Shown piece by piece: positions 35,244 through 43,948 of a DNA stretch of 64,000 nt. The notes beneath the pieces are model-generated. The model was not told where the DNA came from. It saw only the letters and a program-made list of their open reading frames with translations, and searched no databases. The position numbers and the translations under genes were made by a program. This DNA is from JANNBN01 sp031430595 (GTDB lineage Bacteria; Actinomycetota; Acidimicrobiia; Acidimicrobiales; JANYDT01): assembly GCA_031430595.1 (NCBI GenBank), contig JANPBU010000027.1, positions 1 to 64,000 on the forward strand, given 5' to 3'. Position 1 is the stretch's first letter. Each line of letters begins with the position of its first letter.

Positions 35244-35681
35244 CTAGCCGATTACCGGGCGTAGCACTACGCGACTTTCAGTGGTTGCTGCGCCGTTTGC
35301 TTTGCACCAACGAACAAAGCGGTCAAGCCCTTCGGGTCCGGCGCAGTCAACTAGTACCGCGTAATCAGCAGCCCCCGTGACGTACGCGGCAAACCACACT
35401 TCGTCACGCTCGCTCAATGCTGCCTCAAACGTTTCAGGCACGACGTCGGCGCGCAACTGAAGTTCAACGACCGACCGTAGCGAACGTCCGACCGCCGCGG
35501 GGTCAATGACTGCGCGGTACCCACTAATCACACCATCACGCTCTAAGCGTTTGACCCGCTCGCCGGTAGATGTAGGTGAAAGATGCACCAATTCGCCCAG
35601 CTCTCGCCAACTCATTCGTCCGTCTTTTGCCAGGGCACCAACGATTCGATGGTCAATCTGGTCTATCAGCTTCGATTCCAT
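35244..35681 (-). CDS. Lrp/AsnC-family transcriptional regulator (AldR-like)
   Basis: 145 residues from ATG 35681 (MESKLIDQIDHRIVGAL), the usual Lrp/AsnC length. An N-terminal winged helix-turn-helix (LAKDGRMSWRELGELVHLSPTSTGERVKRLERDGVI) is followed by a RAM amino-acid-sensing domain (SVVELQLRADV, VTGAADYAVLVDC). It is divergent from the alanine dehydrogenase gene with 52 bases between starts. In mycobacteria AldR, an Lrp protein in the same arrangement, activates ald in response to alanine; the same control is likely here. Confidence 0.92.
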   Translation of the reverse strand: MESKLIDQIDHRIVGALAKDGRMSWRELGELVHLSPTSTGERVKRLERDGVISGYRAVIDPAAVGRSLRSVVELQLRADVVPETFEAALSERDEVWFAAYVTGAADYAVLVDCAGPEGLDRFVRWCKANGAATTESRVVLRPVIG

Positions 35682-35733
35682 GGTCAAAGAGTGTATCCAG
35701 CCCGTATAACGACCGGAAAAACGCCTTACAACC

Positions 35734-36891
35734 ATGCAGAGTGTGGATATGCATTCAGCCGGATCGACATCGTTACCAAAACCCCTCAATGTAGGTGTTC
35801 CAACCGAAATCAAAACCTCTGAAGGTCGCGTAGCGCTTACGCCGGACGGTGTGCGCGAACTCGTGCGGGGCGGGTCGACTGTTGCGATTCAGAGCGGTGC
35901 GGGCCTCGGTTCGTCGATCACCGATGAGCAGTACAAAGCCGCTGGTGCAACCATCGTCGCAACCGCTGCGGACGCTTGGGCTCAAGACATGGTGGTGAAG
36001 GTTAAGGAACCTCAAGAATCAGAATTCGGGTTCCTTCGATCCGACCTGACGCTGTTCACCTACCTGCACCTTGCGGCATATCCGGCAGTAGCGGCCGCAC
36101 TGATCGATTCGAAGTGCACAGCCATCGCATACGAAACGGTTGAAGGCCCGGGCAAGTCACTACCGTTGCTTGCCCCGATGAGCGAGATCGCTGGTCGACT
36201 CGCCCCGCAAATGGGTGCTCACTTTTTGGAACGTCATAGCGGCGGACGCGGTGTGCTTATGGGCGGTGCGCTCGGTGTGGCCCCGGCACGCGTCGTTGTG
36301 CTCGGTGCCGGAAATGTCGGTTGGAACGCCGCTCTTATTGCTGCAGGGATGGAAGCCGATGTGTGGTTGGTCGACAAGAACCTCGACCGTCTTCGTTTCA
36401 TCGACCAGATTCGCCGGGGACGAATGACGACCATCGCGTCGAACGCCGGGTCAGTCGAACGTGCCGTGGCAGAAGCTGACCTGGTGATCGGTGCGGTGCT
36501 CGTTGCTGGTGCCCGAGCACCACGAGTTGTCACCGAAGACATGGTTCGAAACATGAAAAAGGGCTCCGTCATTGTTGACGTTGCGATCGATCAGGGTGGC
36601 TGTGTCGAGACCATTCACGAAACCAAGCACACCGACCCCGTTTTCGAAAAGCACGGCGTGCTGCACTACGCCGTTGGCAATATGCCGGGTGCCGTTCCTC
36701 ACACGAGTACCTATGCCCTCACGAACGCCACGGTTCCGTACGTGGCAAGGCTTGCATCGCACGGGCTCCTCGGAATTGCTTCCGACCCAATGTTCGCCGC
36801 CGGAATCAACTGTGTCGTTGGTTCCTATGTCAACGAAACCGTTGCAAGCGCTTTGAATGCTGCATCGGTTCCACTCGCCGCAGTGTTGTAA
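35734..36891 (+). CDS. ald: Alanine dehydrogenase
   Basis: 385 residues. NVGVPTEIKTSEGRVALTPDGV (N-terminal), HLAAYP (about 106-111), YETVEG, VVVLGAGNVGWNAALIAAGM (NAD-binding Rossmann turn) and NMPGAVPHTSTYALTNATVPY are characteristic. Conserved substrate residues (Arg in EGRVAL, Lys in KVKEPQ, His in THLH-type YLHLA, Asp in CINCV region) appear present. It converts L-alanine to pyruvate and ammonia with NAD+ and reversibly makes alanine. ATG 35734 is used; ATG 35749 is also possible and NVG alignment begins about 18 residues later. Divergent Lrp gene. Confidence 0.95.
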   Translation: MQSVDMHSAGSTSLPKPLNVGVPTEIKTSEGRVALTPDGVRELVRGGSTVAIQSGAGLGSSITDEQYKAAGATIVATAADAWAQDMVVKVKEPQESEFGFLRSDLTLFTYLHLAAYPAVAAALIDSKCTAIAYETVEGPGKSLPLLAPMSEIAGRLAPQMGAHFLERHSGGRGVLMGGALGVAPARVVVLGAGNVGWNAALIAAGMEADVWLVDKNLDRLRFIDQIRRGRMTTIASNAGSVERAVAEADLVIGAVLVAGARAPRVVTEDMVRNMKKGSVIVDVAIDQGGCVETIHETKHTDPVFEKHGVLHYAVGNMPGAVPHTSTYALTNATVPYVARLASHGLLGIASDPMFAAGINCVVGSYVNETVASALNAASVPLAAVL

Positions 36892-36910
36892 ACGAGCTCG
36901 AAAACACCCC

Positions 36911-36932
36911 GTTCACAAAGCGTTCACGCGAC
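36911..36932 (+). promoter_or_regulatory. PHO-box-like direct repeat upstream of ATP-grasp operon
   Basis: GTTCACAAAGC GTTCACGCGAC is two 11-bp units starting with GTTCAC. Two 11-bp direct repeats with GTTCA are the known PHO box of actinobacterial PhoP. A CATAAT at 36960-36965, 14 bases before the ATG at 36974, can act as -10 and places the repeat just upstream of the -35 region, as in activated Pho promoters. Assignment to PhoP is inferred. Confidence 0.5.
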
Positions 36933-36973
36933 ACCACACACCTGAGCAGCTACAGGGTGCATAATCGCAGACG

Positions 36974-38476
36974 ATGACATCGCTCGCGCCGGTTCCCGAT
37001 GCAGTCGCCACACCTCGAATCCCTTGGGATGAGTTACGCCACCACGATGGGACAGCACGCTCTGCCGGTCGAACGTTGGCTGCGCATCTCGAGCGCGTCA
37101 CGCCATCGGAACTGCTTGACCGCCAAAACCAGGTCGATGTGGAGATTTTGGCGAACGGCATCACCTTCACTGTGTACTCCGATGGTCTAGGAATCGACCG
37201 GGCGTGGCCATTCGACATCATCCCGAGGGTTATCGACGGTCAGGAATGGGATCATGTGTCCGTCGGTCTGACGCAGCGACTCACTGCCCTGAATCGCTTT
37301 ATCGATGATCTGTACAACGATCAAAACGTCATTGCCGATGGAGTGTTTCCGACTGAACTGCTCGATGGTTCAGTAAACCTCCGAAAAGAGTGCATGGGTA
37401 TCCGGCCTAAATTTGGTGTTTGGGCTCACATCCGCGGAACCGACCTGGTTCGCGATGTTGACGGCGAATTCAGGGTGCTGGAAGACAACCTCAGGGTACC
37501 TTCCGGTGTCAGCTACCTTCTGGAAAATCGCCTGTTGTCGAAGCGCACCCTCGGAGACTTATTTCGCCAGCAAAGCATTCGCCCGGTAGATGACTACCCC
37601 GATGCGTTGTTGACGCTATTGCGATCAATTGCACCAGACGACGTTGATGACCCGACTGTCGTGGTGTTGACCCCAGGGGTGTTCAATTCGGCCTACTTCG
37701 AGCACAGTTTTTTGGCCCGCCGAATGGGGGTTGCGTTGGTCGAAGGGCCAGATCTTGTGGTTCGTAACGACCGCGTGTTTATGCGAACGATCGATGGTTT
37801 GCGTCCGGTACATGTCGTGTACCGACGAGTTGATGACATGTACCTCGACCCAGAGGTGTTCAATCCCGATTCAACACTCGGCGTACCCGGTCTTATGCGC
37901 GCTTGGAAAGCAGGAAACGTTGCTATCGCAAATGCTCCGGGGGCTGGGGTCGCCGACGACAAGGTCGTGTACGCGTGGGTACCCGACCTCATTCGCTATT
38001 ACCTCGGTGAAGAACCATTGTTGGCCTCTGTTCCAACCTATCGATGTATGTATGCAGATGAACGCTCGTACGTACTCGACCATTTGCATGAGCTTGTGGC
38101 TAAACCCGCCAACGAGAGCGGCGGCTACGGCATTTGTATCGGCGACCGAGCGACGGCGGCTGACCTAGCTGAGACGCGGGCGAGTATCGAAGCCGACCCG
38201 AGAAATTGGGTGGCCCAACCGATTTTGGCATTGTCAACGGCCCCAACACTGTGTGACGAAGGGGTCGAAGCACGACACGTCGATCTTCGTCCGTTCATTT
38301 TGTCGGGTGAATCGAGTTACGTGACGCGTGGCGGGCTTACCCGCGTTGCCAGGCGAAAGGGTTCGCTGATCGTCAACTCGTCGCAGGGTGGGGGCAGCAA
38401 AGACACCTGGGTCGTTGATGCCGACGCTGTTGAAGCTACCGGTGCGGTGCGCCTTACGAACGCTGCGTCTGTTTGA
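36974..38476 (+). CDS. Circularly permuted ATP-grasp protein (type 2)
   Basis: 500 residues. RLTALNRFIDDLYNDQNV and LRKECMGIRPKFGVWAHIRGTDLVRD match the N-terminal part. YRRVDDMYLDP, GNVAIANAPGAGVADDK and AKPANESGGYG, then DLRPFILSG, are the ATP-grasp core motifs of the circularly permuted family (DUF404/407). These enzymes are predicted carboxylate-amine ligases that extend peptide or glutamate-like chains. In the first gene the catalytic motifs appear intact. It overlaps the alpha-E gene by one base (TGATG). It is the first gene of a four-gene operon. Confidence 0.9.
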   Translation: MTSLAPVPDAVATPRIPWDELRHHDGTARSAGRTLAAHLERVTPSELLDRQNQVDVEILANGITFTVYSDGLGIDRAWPFDIIPRVIDGQEWDHVSVGLTQRLTALNRFIDDLYNDQNVIADGVFPTELLDGSVNLRKECMGIRPKFGVWAHIRGTDLVRDVDGEFRVLEDNLRVPSGVSYLLENRLLSKRTLGDLFRQQSIRPVDDYPDALLTLLRSIAPDDVDDPTVVVLTPGVFNSAYFEHSFLARRMGVALVEGPDLVVRNDRVFMRTIDGLRPVHVVYRRVDDMYLDPEVFNPDSTLGVPGLMRAWKAGNVAIANAPGAGVADDKVVYAWVPDLIRYYLGEEPLLASVPTYRCMYADERSYVLDHLHELVAKPANESGGYGICIGDRATAADLAETRASIEADPRNWVAQPILALSTAPTLCDEGVEARHVDLRPFILSGESSYVTRGGLTRVARRKGSLIVNSSQGGGSKDTWVVDADAVEATGAVRLTNAASV

Positions 38477-39417
38477 TGTTGCTATCGCGCGTTGGCGGAA
38501 GCCTGTATTGGGCAGCCAGGTACCTTGAACGAGCAGCAACCACTAGTCGAATTGTTCGTGAGCATACTAATTTGCTTATCGATCTTCCTGTTAACGAACC
38601 CCTCACTTGGGAACCGCTTCTCTCGATTAGTTCAACCCTTGATGAGTACGCAAAACTACATACCGCCGCCGATGAGGATGGTGTTATTTCTTGGGTACTC
38701 AGTGAACAAACGAACCCGAATGCCGTTTTGAATACGGTCGCAAATGCTCGCGAGAATCTCCGATCGGTTCGAGAGGTCATCCCGTCTGCGCTCTGGACAA
38801 CCGTCAACGATCTTTTCCTGTTTGTTACCGCCCACACCGATCAAGGCGAAGATCGAACGAGTCGAACCCGGTTTCTTGATCGAGTCATCAAAGATGTTCA
38901 GTTGTGTTGGGGCATTGTTGAAGATTCGATGCGACGTGACGAGGCGAATGCGCTCTTAGCGTTAGGCCGAAACATTGAGCGGGCCGATATGACAACGCGG
39001 GTGCTCGATGTGCGCGCCGTTGGCCTAACTACTCTCGGAGATCTTCATCAGCACGCAGATCTTCAGTGGGCAGCAGTTCTGCGCTCGGTGTCAGCACTTC
39101 ACATGTATCAACGCACCGTCAGTAATGCGGTAACTGGGCCTGACGTTGTTCAATTTTTGCTGGGTGATGAATCGTTTCCTAGGTCGGTCAGACACTGCCT
39201 GCATCAGTTAGAACGAATCACTGCCACACTCCCCCGTTCGGCTCAACCACTACAGGCTTGTGCTCACGCTCGTGCGGTTCTTTCGAGTCGTTGGACCCAT
39301 CTCACCGCAGCAGAGCCGGTAGCGCTCCGGTCTGGTCTCGATGCGCTACAAATGAGCATCGGTCAGGTTTCGCAATCGCTGGTGCGCACATATGTGTATC
39401 CAGACGCGGCAAGCTGA
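38476..39417 (+). CDS. Alpha-E domain protein (DUF403)
   Basis: About 313 residues from ATG 38476, sharing its A with the ATP-grasp stop codon. LLSRVGGSLYWAARYLERAATTSRIVREHTNLLI is the hallmark start. The all-helical fold carries several Arg-Glu pairs (LGRNIERADMTTRVLDVRA). Alpha-E proteins always travel with circularly permuted ATP-grasp enzymes and transglutaminase-like proteins and are thought to bind their peptide or cofactor substrate. No enzymatic residues are established. The order and overlap imply coupled translation with the ligase. Confidence 0.9.
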   Translation: MLLSRVGGSLYWAARYLERAATTSRIVREHTNLLIDLPVNEPLTWEPLLSISSTLDEYAKLHTAADEDGVISWVLSEQTNPNAVLNTVANARENLRSVREVIPSALWTTVNDLFLFVTAHTDQGEDRTSRTRFLDRVIKDVQLCWGIVEDSMRRDEANALLALGRNIERADMTTRVLDVRAVGLTTLGDLHQHADLQWAAVLRSVSALHMYQRTVSNAVTGPDVVQFLLGDESFPRSVRHCLHQLERITATLPRSAQPLQACAHARAVLSSRWTHLTAAEPVALRSGLDALQMSIGQVSQSLVRTYVYPDAAS

Positions 39418-39421
39418 ACGG

Positions 39422-41611
39422 GTGCCCCAAACAGAATTTCTGGCTGATCCGATGCAACGAGATCGTCTTGCCCGAAGATTCACCGCGTCTTTTTTGGCGG
39501 AAGGACAGGCGAGTCAAGCCGCTGACCCAATTCGGATTGCGCCTGAACCACTCATTATCGACGCCGACGAGTGGTTTTCGCTACGTCAAGGCGTAGTGCA
39601 ACGAGCCCGCCTCCTGTCGTTACTGGCCGAGGAACTTCGACGCATCGGATCGCACTCTTCGAGGAATCCGAAGCGAAAGGTCAACAATGACTTACTCGAT
39701 TTGTTGCTCAGTGACGCCGAATCGGTGCAGCTTGTTCAGCCTTCCCCATCGGGTCTGGTCGCCCCATCGGTGGTCTTGTACTCCGTTGACGTCGTTCGAG
39801 GCGCTTCGAATGGAGCCGGAACCGCAACCTTGCACGCAGTTCGCGACCACCTTGATCGACCAAGTGGTTTGGGGTCCGCATTGCTACTGCGGTCAATCGT
39901 GGGTCGCCAGTTCGGCGACGACATGGCTTCACTCGCGGTTACCAACCACGCCGACTACCTCACTCGAATGCGTGAAGCACTTGCCGATCTTGCCCCTCAC
40001 GGCCGCCGGGCACCACGAACCGTTGTGCTCGCCCCAATGTCGGGGGAGGTCGGCCATGTTGAAACCGCCTTCCTGGCCACACGACTCGGGCATCACTTGG
40101 CGTCACCGGCCGACCTGGTTGTGTTGAAGGATCGTGTCTGGCTGCGTACGCTTTCCGGAACCGAAGCGGTCGATGTCGTTTTACGTGCAACTTCAGGCGC
40201 CGTTACTGACCCGTTGGTAAGTGAGCTACTTGAAGCCGCAAACGGGGTTGCCGCACTATCGCTTGCTTGGCGACACGACGGGGTGGGGCTAGCTAACCCA
40301 CTCGGGTTGGCAGCGTTCGAACGGGTAGGCCAACGCGTTGACGGCGCTCAGTTACTCAATGCTGCGTTGGAAACCCTCGGAGGTCAGCAACTACGACTAC
40401 GCCTCCGTTCACCACTCGATAGCTCTCACTCACCAACAACCATCCGTATGCATACTGTTATGCAGGGTGATCAGGTTCATGTGTTTCCTGGTGGGGTCGC
40501 AACGCAAGTTGTTAACGGCGTGAAGCACCTGAGCGACGTTTGGGTGAGAACCGGAACAGTCACTCGGTCAACTGCGCGCGGTCGGGCCGAGGTACCGGTT
40601 GATCTCGCTGACTCAGTGCCTACTTCAGCCGCGGAAGGGCTCTTTTGGGCAGGTCGAAATGCCGAGCAGGCCGAGGTCGCTGCTCGCATGCTTCGAATGA
40701 TTGTGCGACACGCCCCCGATAGCGAACCCGAAACGCTTGCTCGATTCTCAGATATTGCTCAAGCTGTTACTGACGGATCAACGTTCGGATCAACATTCGG
40801 TTCAACTACAGAATTGTCAGATTTGGCGCAAACCGGTGAGCAAAATCTGAGGGGCATCACGCATGCGCTTTGGGTGAGTTCAACCGGGTCGGTGAGCAGT
40901 TCAATTCGTTTTCTCAACCGTAACCTTCAGTCGGCACGACCGTTCGTTTCGGCCTCGACCTGGAATGTGTTGCACGACCTTGATGCCACCCTAAGAACAA
41001 GCGGCAGCGACCCCGAGGGCGCAACGTTTGAACTTGCCGAACATGCAGAACGAACCCTCAACAACCTCGCTGCGCTTTCCGGTCTGATCGAAGAAAGTAC
41101 AGTTCGAAGCCCGGCCAGAACGTTCCTACTGATCGGAAGAAGGCTGCAACGAATGCACCGTTTGAACGGTGCTCTGTTTGTGGCATTAAATCAACAACTC
41201 AACGGAGATGCCAGCCAGTCTCCTGGGCTCTACGAGGGTTTGCTCAACGCCTGGGAAAGCCTGATTGCCTACCGTCGACGCTTTCGCTCAGACATGCAAC
41301 TCGACCAAATTCTGCACCTGCTCGTTGTAGATGTTGCGAACCCGCGAAGTTTGGCATTTCAGGTACAAGAACTCGGCCGATTGTTCAACGAATTACCTCG
41401 CCACACCGCCCACGAGCCCCATCAACGCCAGGTGTCGGTTTTGCACGAAAGAACAGGTGACGAAACCGCGTGGCGAAGGTATCCTCTAGACACGCTCGTA
41501 GCAGTTGATCGATTGACTCAGACACTCATTGGTTCTGTACTCGACGAATGGTTCTCGGTTGATCGAATGCGTGGCAATGGGTTCTTTGGTAGCACCATGA
41601 TTGGGGGTTAG
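39422..41611 (+). CDS. Fused circularly permuted ATP-grasp (partial) and alpha-E protein
   Basis: About 729 residues from GTG 39422, five bases after the previous stop. The N-terminal half (about 1-390) resembles the ATP-grasp fold: RTVVLAPMSGEVGHVETAFLA, then LVVLKDRVWLRTLSG and GLANPLGLAAFERVG. The intact PANESGGYG-type motif of the first gene is absent and the fold appears shortened, so catalysis is doubtful. From about residue 400 (AEGLFWAGRNAEQAEVAARMLRM) it continues as an alpha-E domain. It therefore looks like a pseudo-enzyme partner of the first two genes. The internal GSTFGSTFGST run is low-complexity. Confidence 0.88.
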   Translation: MPQTEFLADPMQRDRLARRFTASFLAEGQASQAADPIRIAPEPLIIDADEWFSLRQGVVQRARLLSLLAEELRRIGSHSSRNPKRKVNNDLLDLLLSDAESVQLVQPSPSGLVAPSVVLYSVDVVRGASNGAGTATLHAVRDHLDRPSGLGSALLLRSIVGRQFGDDMASLAVTNHADYLTRMREALADLAPHGRRAPRTVVLAPMSGEVGHVETAFLATRLGHHLASPADLVVLKDRVWLRTLSGTEAVDVVLRATSGAVTDPLVSELLEAANGVAALSLAWRHDGVGLANPLGLAAFERVGQRVDGAQLLNAALETLGGQQLRLRLRSPLDSSHSPTTIRMHTVMQGDQVHVFPGGVATQVVNGVKHLSDVWVRTGTVTRSTARGRAEVPVDLADSVPTSAAEGLFWAGRNAEQAEVAARMLRMIVRHAPDSEPETLARFSDIAQAVTDGSTFGSTFGSTTELSDLAQTGEQNLRGITHALWVSSTGSVSSSIRFLNRNLQSARPFVSASTWNVLHDLDATLRTSGSDPEGATFELAEHAERTLNNLAALSGLIEESTVRSPARTFLLIGRRLQRMHRLNGALFVALNQQLNGDASQSPGLYEGLLNAWESLIAYRRRFRSDMQLDQILHLLVVDVANPRSLAFQVQELGRLFNELPRHTAHEPHQRQVSVLHERTGDETAWRRYPLDTLVAVDRLTQTLIGSVLDEWFSVDRMRGNGFFGSTMIGG

Positions 41612-41616
41612 TTTGC

Positions 41617-42498
41617 ATGCAACGATATCGCGTTAATCACACCACTACGTATACGTACCTTCCCGGCGTGCGGCTCTCTCACGCAGTGCTTCATCTGCGT
41701 CCGGCCGATTTTGTAGGTCAACATATCAACGCAACAACGTTAGTGATTGATCCGGCACCCGACACGCTGCTTGAGTCAGTAGATGTGTTTGGCAATCCAA
41801 CGACCTGGGTCAGTATCGAGAGGCCTCATACCATCTCGCAGTACACATCAACCCTCGATATCACCGTCGGGCTTACGACAGAAGCCGATCCGGCCCTGCT
41901 GCTGCCATGGGAAGCCGTAGTCAGTGCAGCAACTTCGGGTGACCGTCTCGACGTTCGGTGGACTCGCCAAGGTTCGCCGTACGTCGTTCTCGATGCTCAG
42001 ATCATGTTGCAATTCGAACACGAACTTGGTGCTGCGTTCACTCCAGGTCGAGTGTTGTTCGACGTATTGAAAGATGTGCTTGCGTGGTTCGCACAGTCGT
42101 TTCGCTTCGATCCGACTTCCACCGAAGTGTCAACCCCTATCGCCGAGGTACTGCAGTCTCGGGCTGGGGTGTGCCAAGACTTCGCTCATCTGGCTATCGC
42201 AATTTTTCGGGCTAGGGGTTTTGCGGCCCGTTACACCAGCGGCTACCTGAAGACCCTGTCTGATGCTGGTGGTGAACACCTCGTTGGTGCCGACGCTTCT
42301 CACGCCTGGGTGTCGGTTTGGTCAGGAAACTCGTGGATTGATATCGATCCGACGAACAACATATTGGTCGCTGATCAGCACGTTCGACTCGCAGTTGGCC
42401 GAGACTATTCCGATGTCGCTCCGATTAAAGGGGTAACCATTGGCCCCCCTCACAGCGAGACGCTCAGCATTTCCGTTGATACGCAACTCGTTGGTTGA
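41617..42498 (+). CDS. Transglutaminase-like cysteine protease/amidase
   Basis: 293 residues. The N-terminal beta domain (YRVNHTTTYTYLPGVRLSHAVLHLRP) is the bacterial transglutaminase N-region. The core has SRAGVCQDFAHLAIAIFRARGF (nucleophile Cys), DASHAWVSVW (His) and WIDIDPTNN (Asp), a complete catalytic triad. In such gene sets this enzyme is predicted to cut or transfer the peptide made by the ATP-grasp ligase. No signal peptide. It begins five bases after the fusion gene and ends the operon, followed by a 20-bp tandem repeat. Confidence 0.92.
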   Translation: MQRYRVNHTTTYTYLPGVRLSHAVLHLRPADFVGQHINATTLVIDPAPDTLLESVDVFGNPTTWVSIERPHTISQYTSTLDITVGLTTEADPALLLPWEAVVSAATSGDRLDVRWTRQGSPYVVLDAQIMLQFEHELGAAFTPGRVLFDVLKDVLAWFAQSFRFDPTSTEVSTPIAEVLQSRAGVCQDFAHLAIAIFRARGFAARYTSGYLKTLSDAGGEHLVGADASHAWVSVWSGNSWIDIDPTNNILVADQHVRLAVGRDYSDVAPIKGVTIGPPHSETLSISVDTQLVG

Positions 42499-42569
42499 CG
42501 GGTAAATCGTTGGTTGAACGGGTAAATCGTTAGTTGAACGGGTAAACCGTAGGTTGAACGGGTAAATAA
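42491..42569 (+). repeat. Four 20-bp tandem repeats at operon end
   Basis: Units TTGGTTGACGGGTAAATCG (19 bp), TTGGTTGAACGGGTAAATCG, TTAGTTGAACGGGTAAACCG and TAGGTTGAACGGGTAAATAA overlap the last codons and the TGA stop of the transglutaminase gene. Copies 2-4 are exactly 20 bp. The function is not known; similar short arrays may bind a protein or affect transcript 3' ends. Confidence 0.85.
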
Positions 42570-42647
42570 GCCTAAACGACGCTAAATCTTCGCAAACTGG
42601 AAACACAGTGGTTGCATAACTCTGGAAGTGCCGTTAACATCGTTGGC

Positions 42648-42683
42648 GAAGGGTCGTGCCAATCCGTCGTGGCACGGCCCTTC
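42648..42683 (+). terminator. Strong hairpin after transglutaminase operon
   Basis: GAAGGGTCGTGCC (42648-42660) pairs with GGCACGGCCCTTC (42671-42683) over 13 bp with one G-U pair and a 10-base loop. No T run follows, so it is either a factor-assisted terminator or part of a structured leader. Further short hairpins (TCACCT/AGGTGA and CATCCT/AGGATG) fill 42682-42756, before the histidine kinase. Confidence 0.55.
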
Positions 42684-42784
42684 ACCTATTCCACCAGGTG
42701 AGGCTGCCGAAGTCTCACGCTCCACAAGGCGCGTCTCATCCTTCGGGAGGATGCGCGTACGAGGCGCTCAAGACAGACTGAGCT

Positions 42785-43948
42785 GTGACACTTCTGCGGA
42801 CTCAGTTCTCAAAGCACAATTATGTGTTGCGGGCGCTTGCAAGCTTTGTCGGTTTGTGGGTGACTTCGTATAACCGGTACGACGAGCATTTAGGGTTTGC
42901 GCTGCGTGTGGGGTTATGCGGTGGGGCTGGTGGATTGCTGTTCTTGGCCAAATACCGTCCGGTGCTGAGCTTGGTTGGTTTGTCGCTGTTTTGCGTGTTG
43001 ATCGGGCTTATAGCTCCGAACCTCATCCAGGTGCAGTTTCTGCTCATCATTGTGGTGTTCCTCGTGTCCTGGCAGACCTCGTTTTCCTTGGTCGCAACCC
43101 TCGCCATCGGTAGCTCAGGGATTACCGCGATGTATTACACCAAGCATTTTGGTGAGGGCAGAAACGAGCTGTTTTCATTTGTGCTCGACGCCGTTTTGAC
43201 GAATGGTTTGGCGGTTGGTTTCGGTTCACAGACTCGTCGACTCCGAGTGGCCAATGATCGGTTGGTTACCCTTGCCGTGGTCGATCGTCGCAATGCCGTT
43301 GTTGAAGAGCGCCGCCGAATTGCCCGTGAGCTTCATGATGTTGCCGCGCACCACTTAAGCGCCGTGATTGTGAAAAGCAAAGTCGCGCTCAAACTCGACA
43401 ACGTCGACGACCTTCGCTCGGCGAATCACTTTGCATCGACAACGGCGACCGAAGCACTGAACTCGATGAGAGCACTGGTAGGTGTGCTGAGCGATGTGGA
43501 CGAAGGCGCTGAGTTTCTACCGCAACCCCGCCTCGACGAATTGCTAGGAATCAAACAGCGAATGGAGTCAGCCGGCCTTCGCGTTGAGTTGCAGCAAACT
43601 GCCACGCTTCCACCGTTGACCCGACAAGTAGAGCTAGCCATTGTCCGAATCGTGCAAGAGAGCCTCACCAATGTGCTTCGCCATCGAGGTCCGGGACGGG
43701 CTTGGATTGCCATAGTCCCAGGCACTTCAAACGGGAAGAGTACCGGGTCAGGCAATCTGCGGATCACGATCGATGATGACGGTGCGGTCCCACCAGACCC
43801 CGGCGTCAACTACAACTCCGGACACGGCCTGCTGAGTATGCGCGAACGCGCCCTTGCGTGCGGCGGCACCTTCGTTGTGGAACGATCACCACGCGGTGGT
43901 TGGCGAATCGATGCCCTGTTTCCCAGCCAGCAGGCAGTGAACCCGTGA
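42785..43948 (+). CDS. NarL-type membrane sensor histidine kinase
   Basis: 387 residues from GTG 42785. About five to six membrane spans in the first 140 residues, with no large periplasmic domain, so it may sense within the membrane. ERRRIARELHDVAAHHLSAVI is the HisKA_3 dimerisation region with phospho-acceptor His about 184. QESLTNVLRHR is the N-box-like segment, and SGHGLLSMRERA is the G-box of the HATPase. It phosphorylates the next protein. Its TGA overlaps the response regulator GTG (GTGA). A structured intergenic region lies upstream. Confidence 0.92.
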   Translation: MTLLRTQFSKHNYVLRALASFVGLWVTSYNRYDEHLGFALRVGLCGGAGGLLFLAKYRPVLSLVGLSLFCVLIGLIAPNLIQVQFLLIIVVFLVSWQTSFSLVATLAIGSSGITAMYYTKHFGEGRNELFSFVLDAVLTNGLAVGFGSQTRRLRVANDRLVTLAVVDRRNAVVEERRRIARELHDVAAHHLSAVIVKSKVALKLDNVDDLRSANHFASTTATEALNSMRALVGVLSDVDEGAEFLPQPRLDELLGIKQRMESAGLRVELQQTATLPPLTRQVELAIVRIVQESLTNVLRHRGPGRAWIAIVPGTSNGKSTGSGNLRITIDDDGAVPPDPGVNYNSGHGLLSMRERALACGGTFVVERSPRGGWRIDALFPSQQAVNP

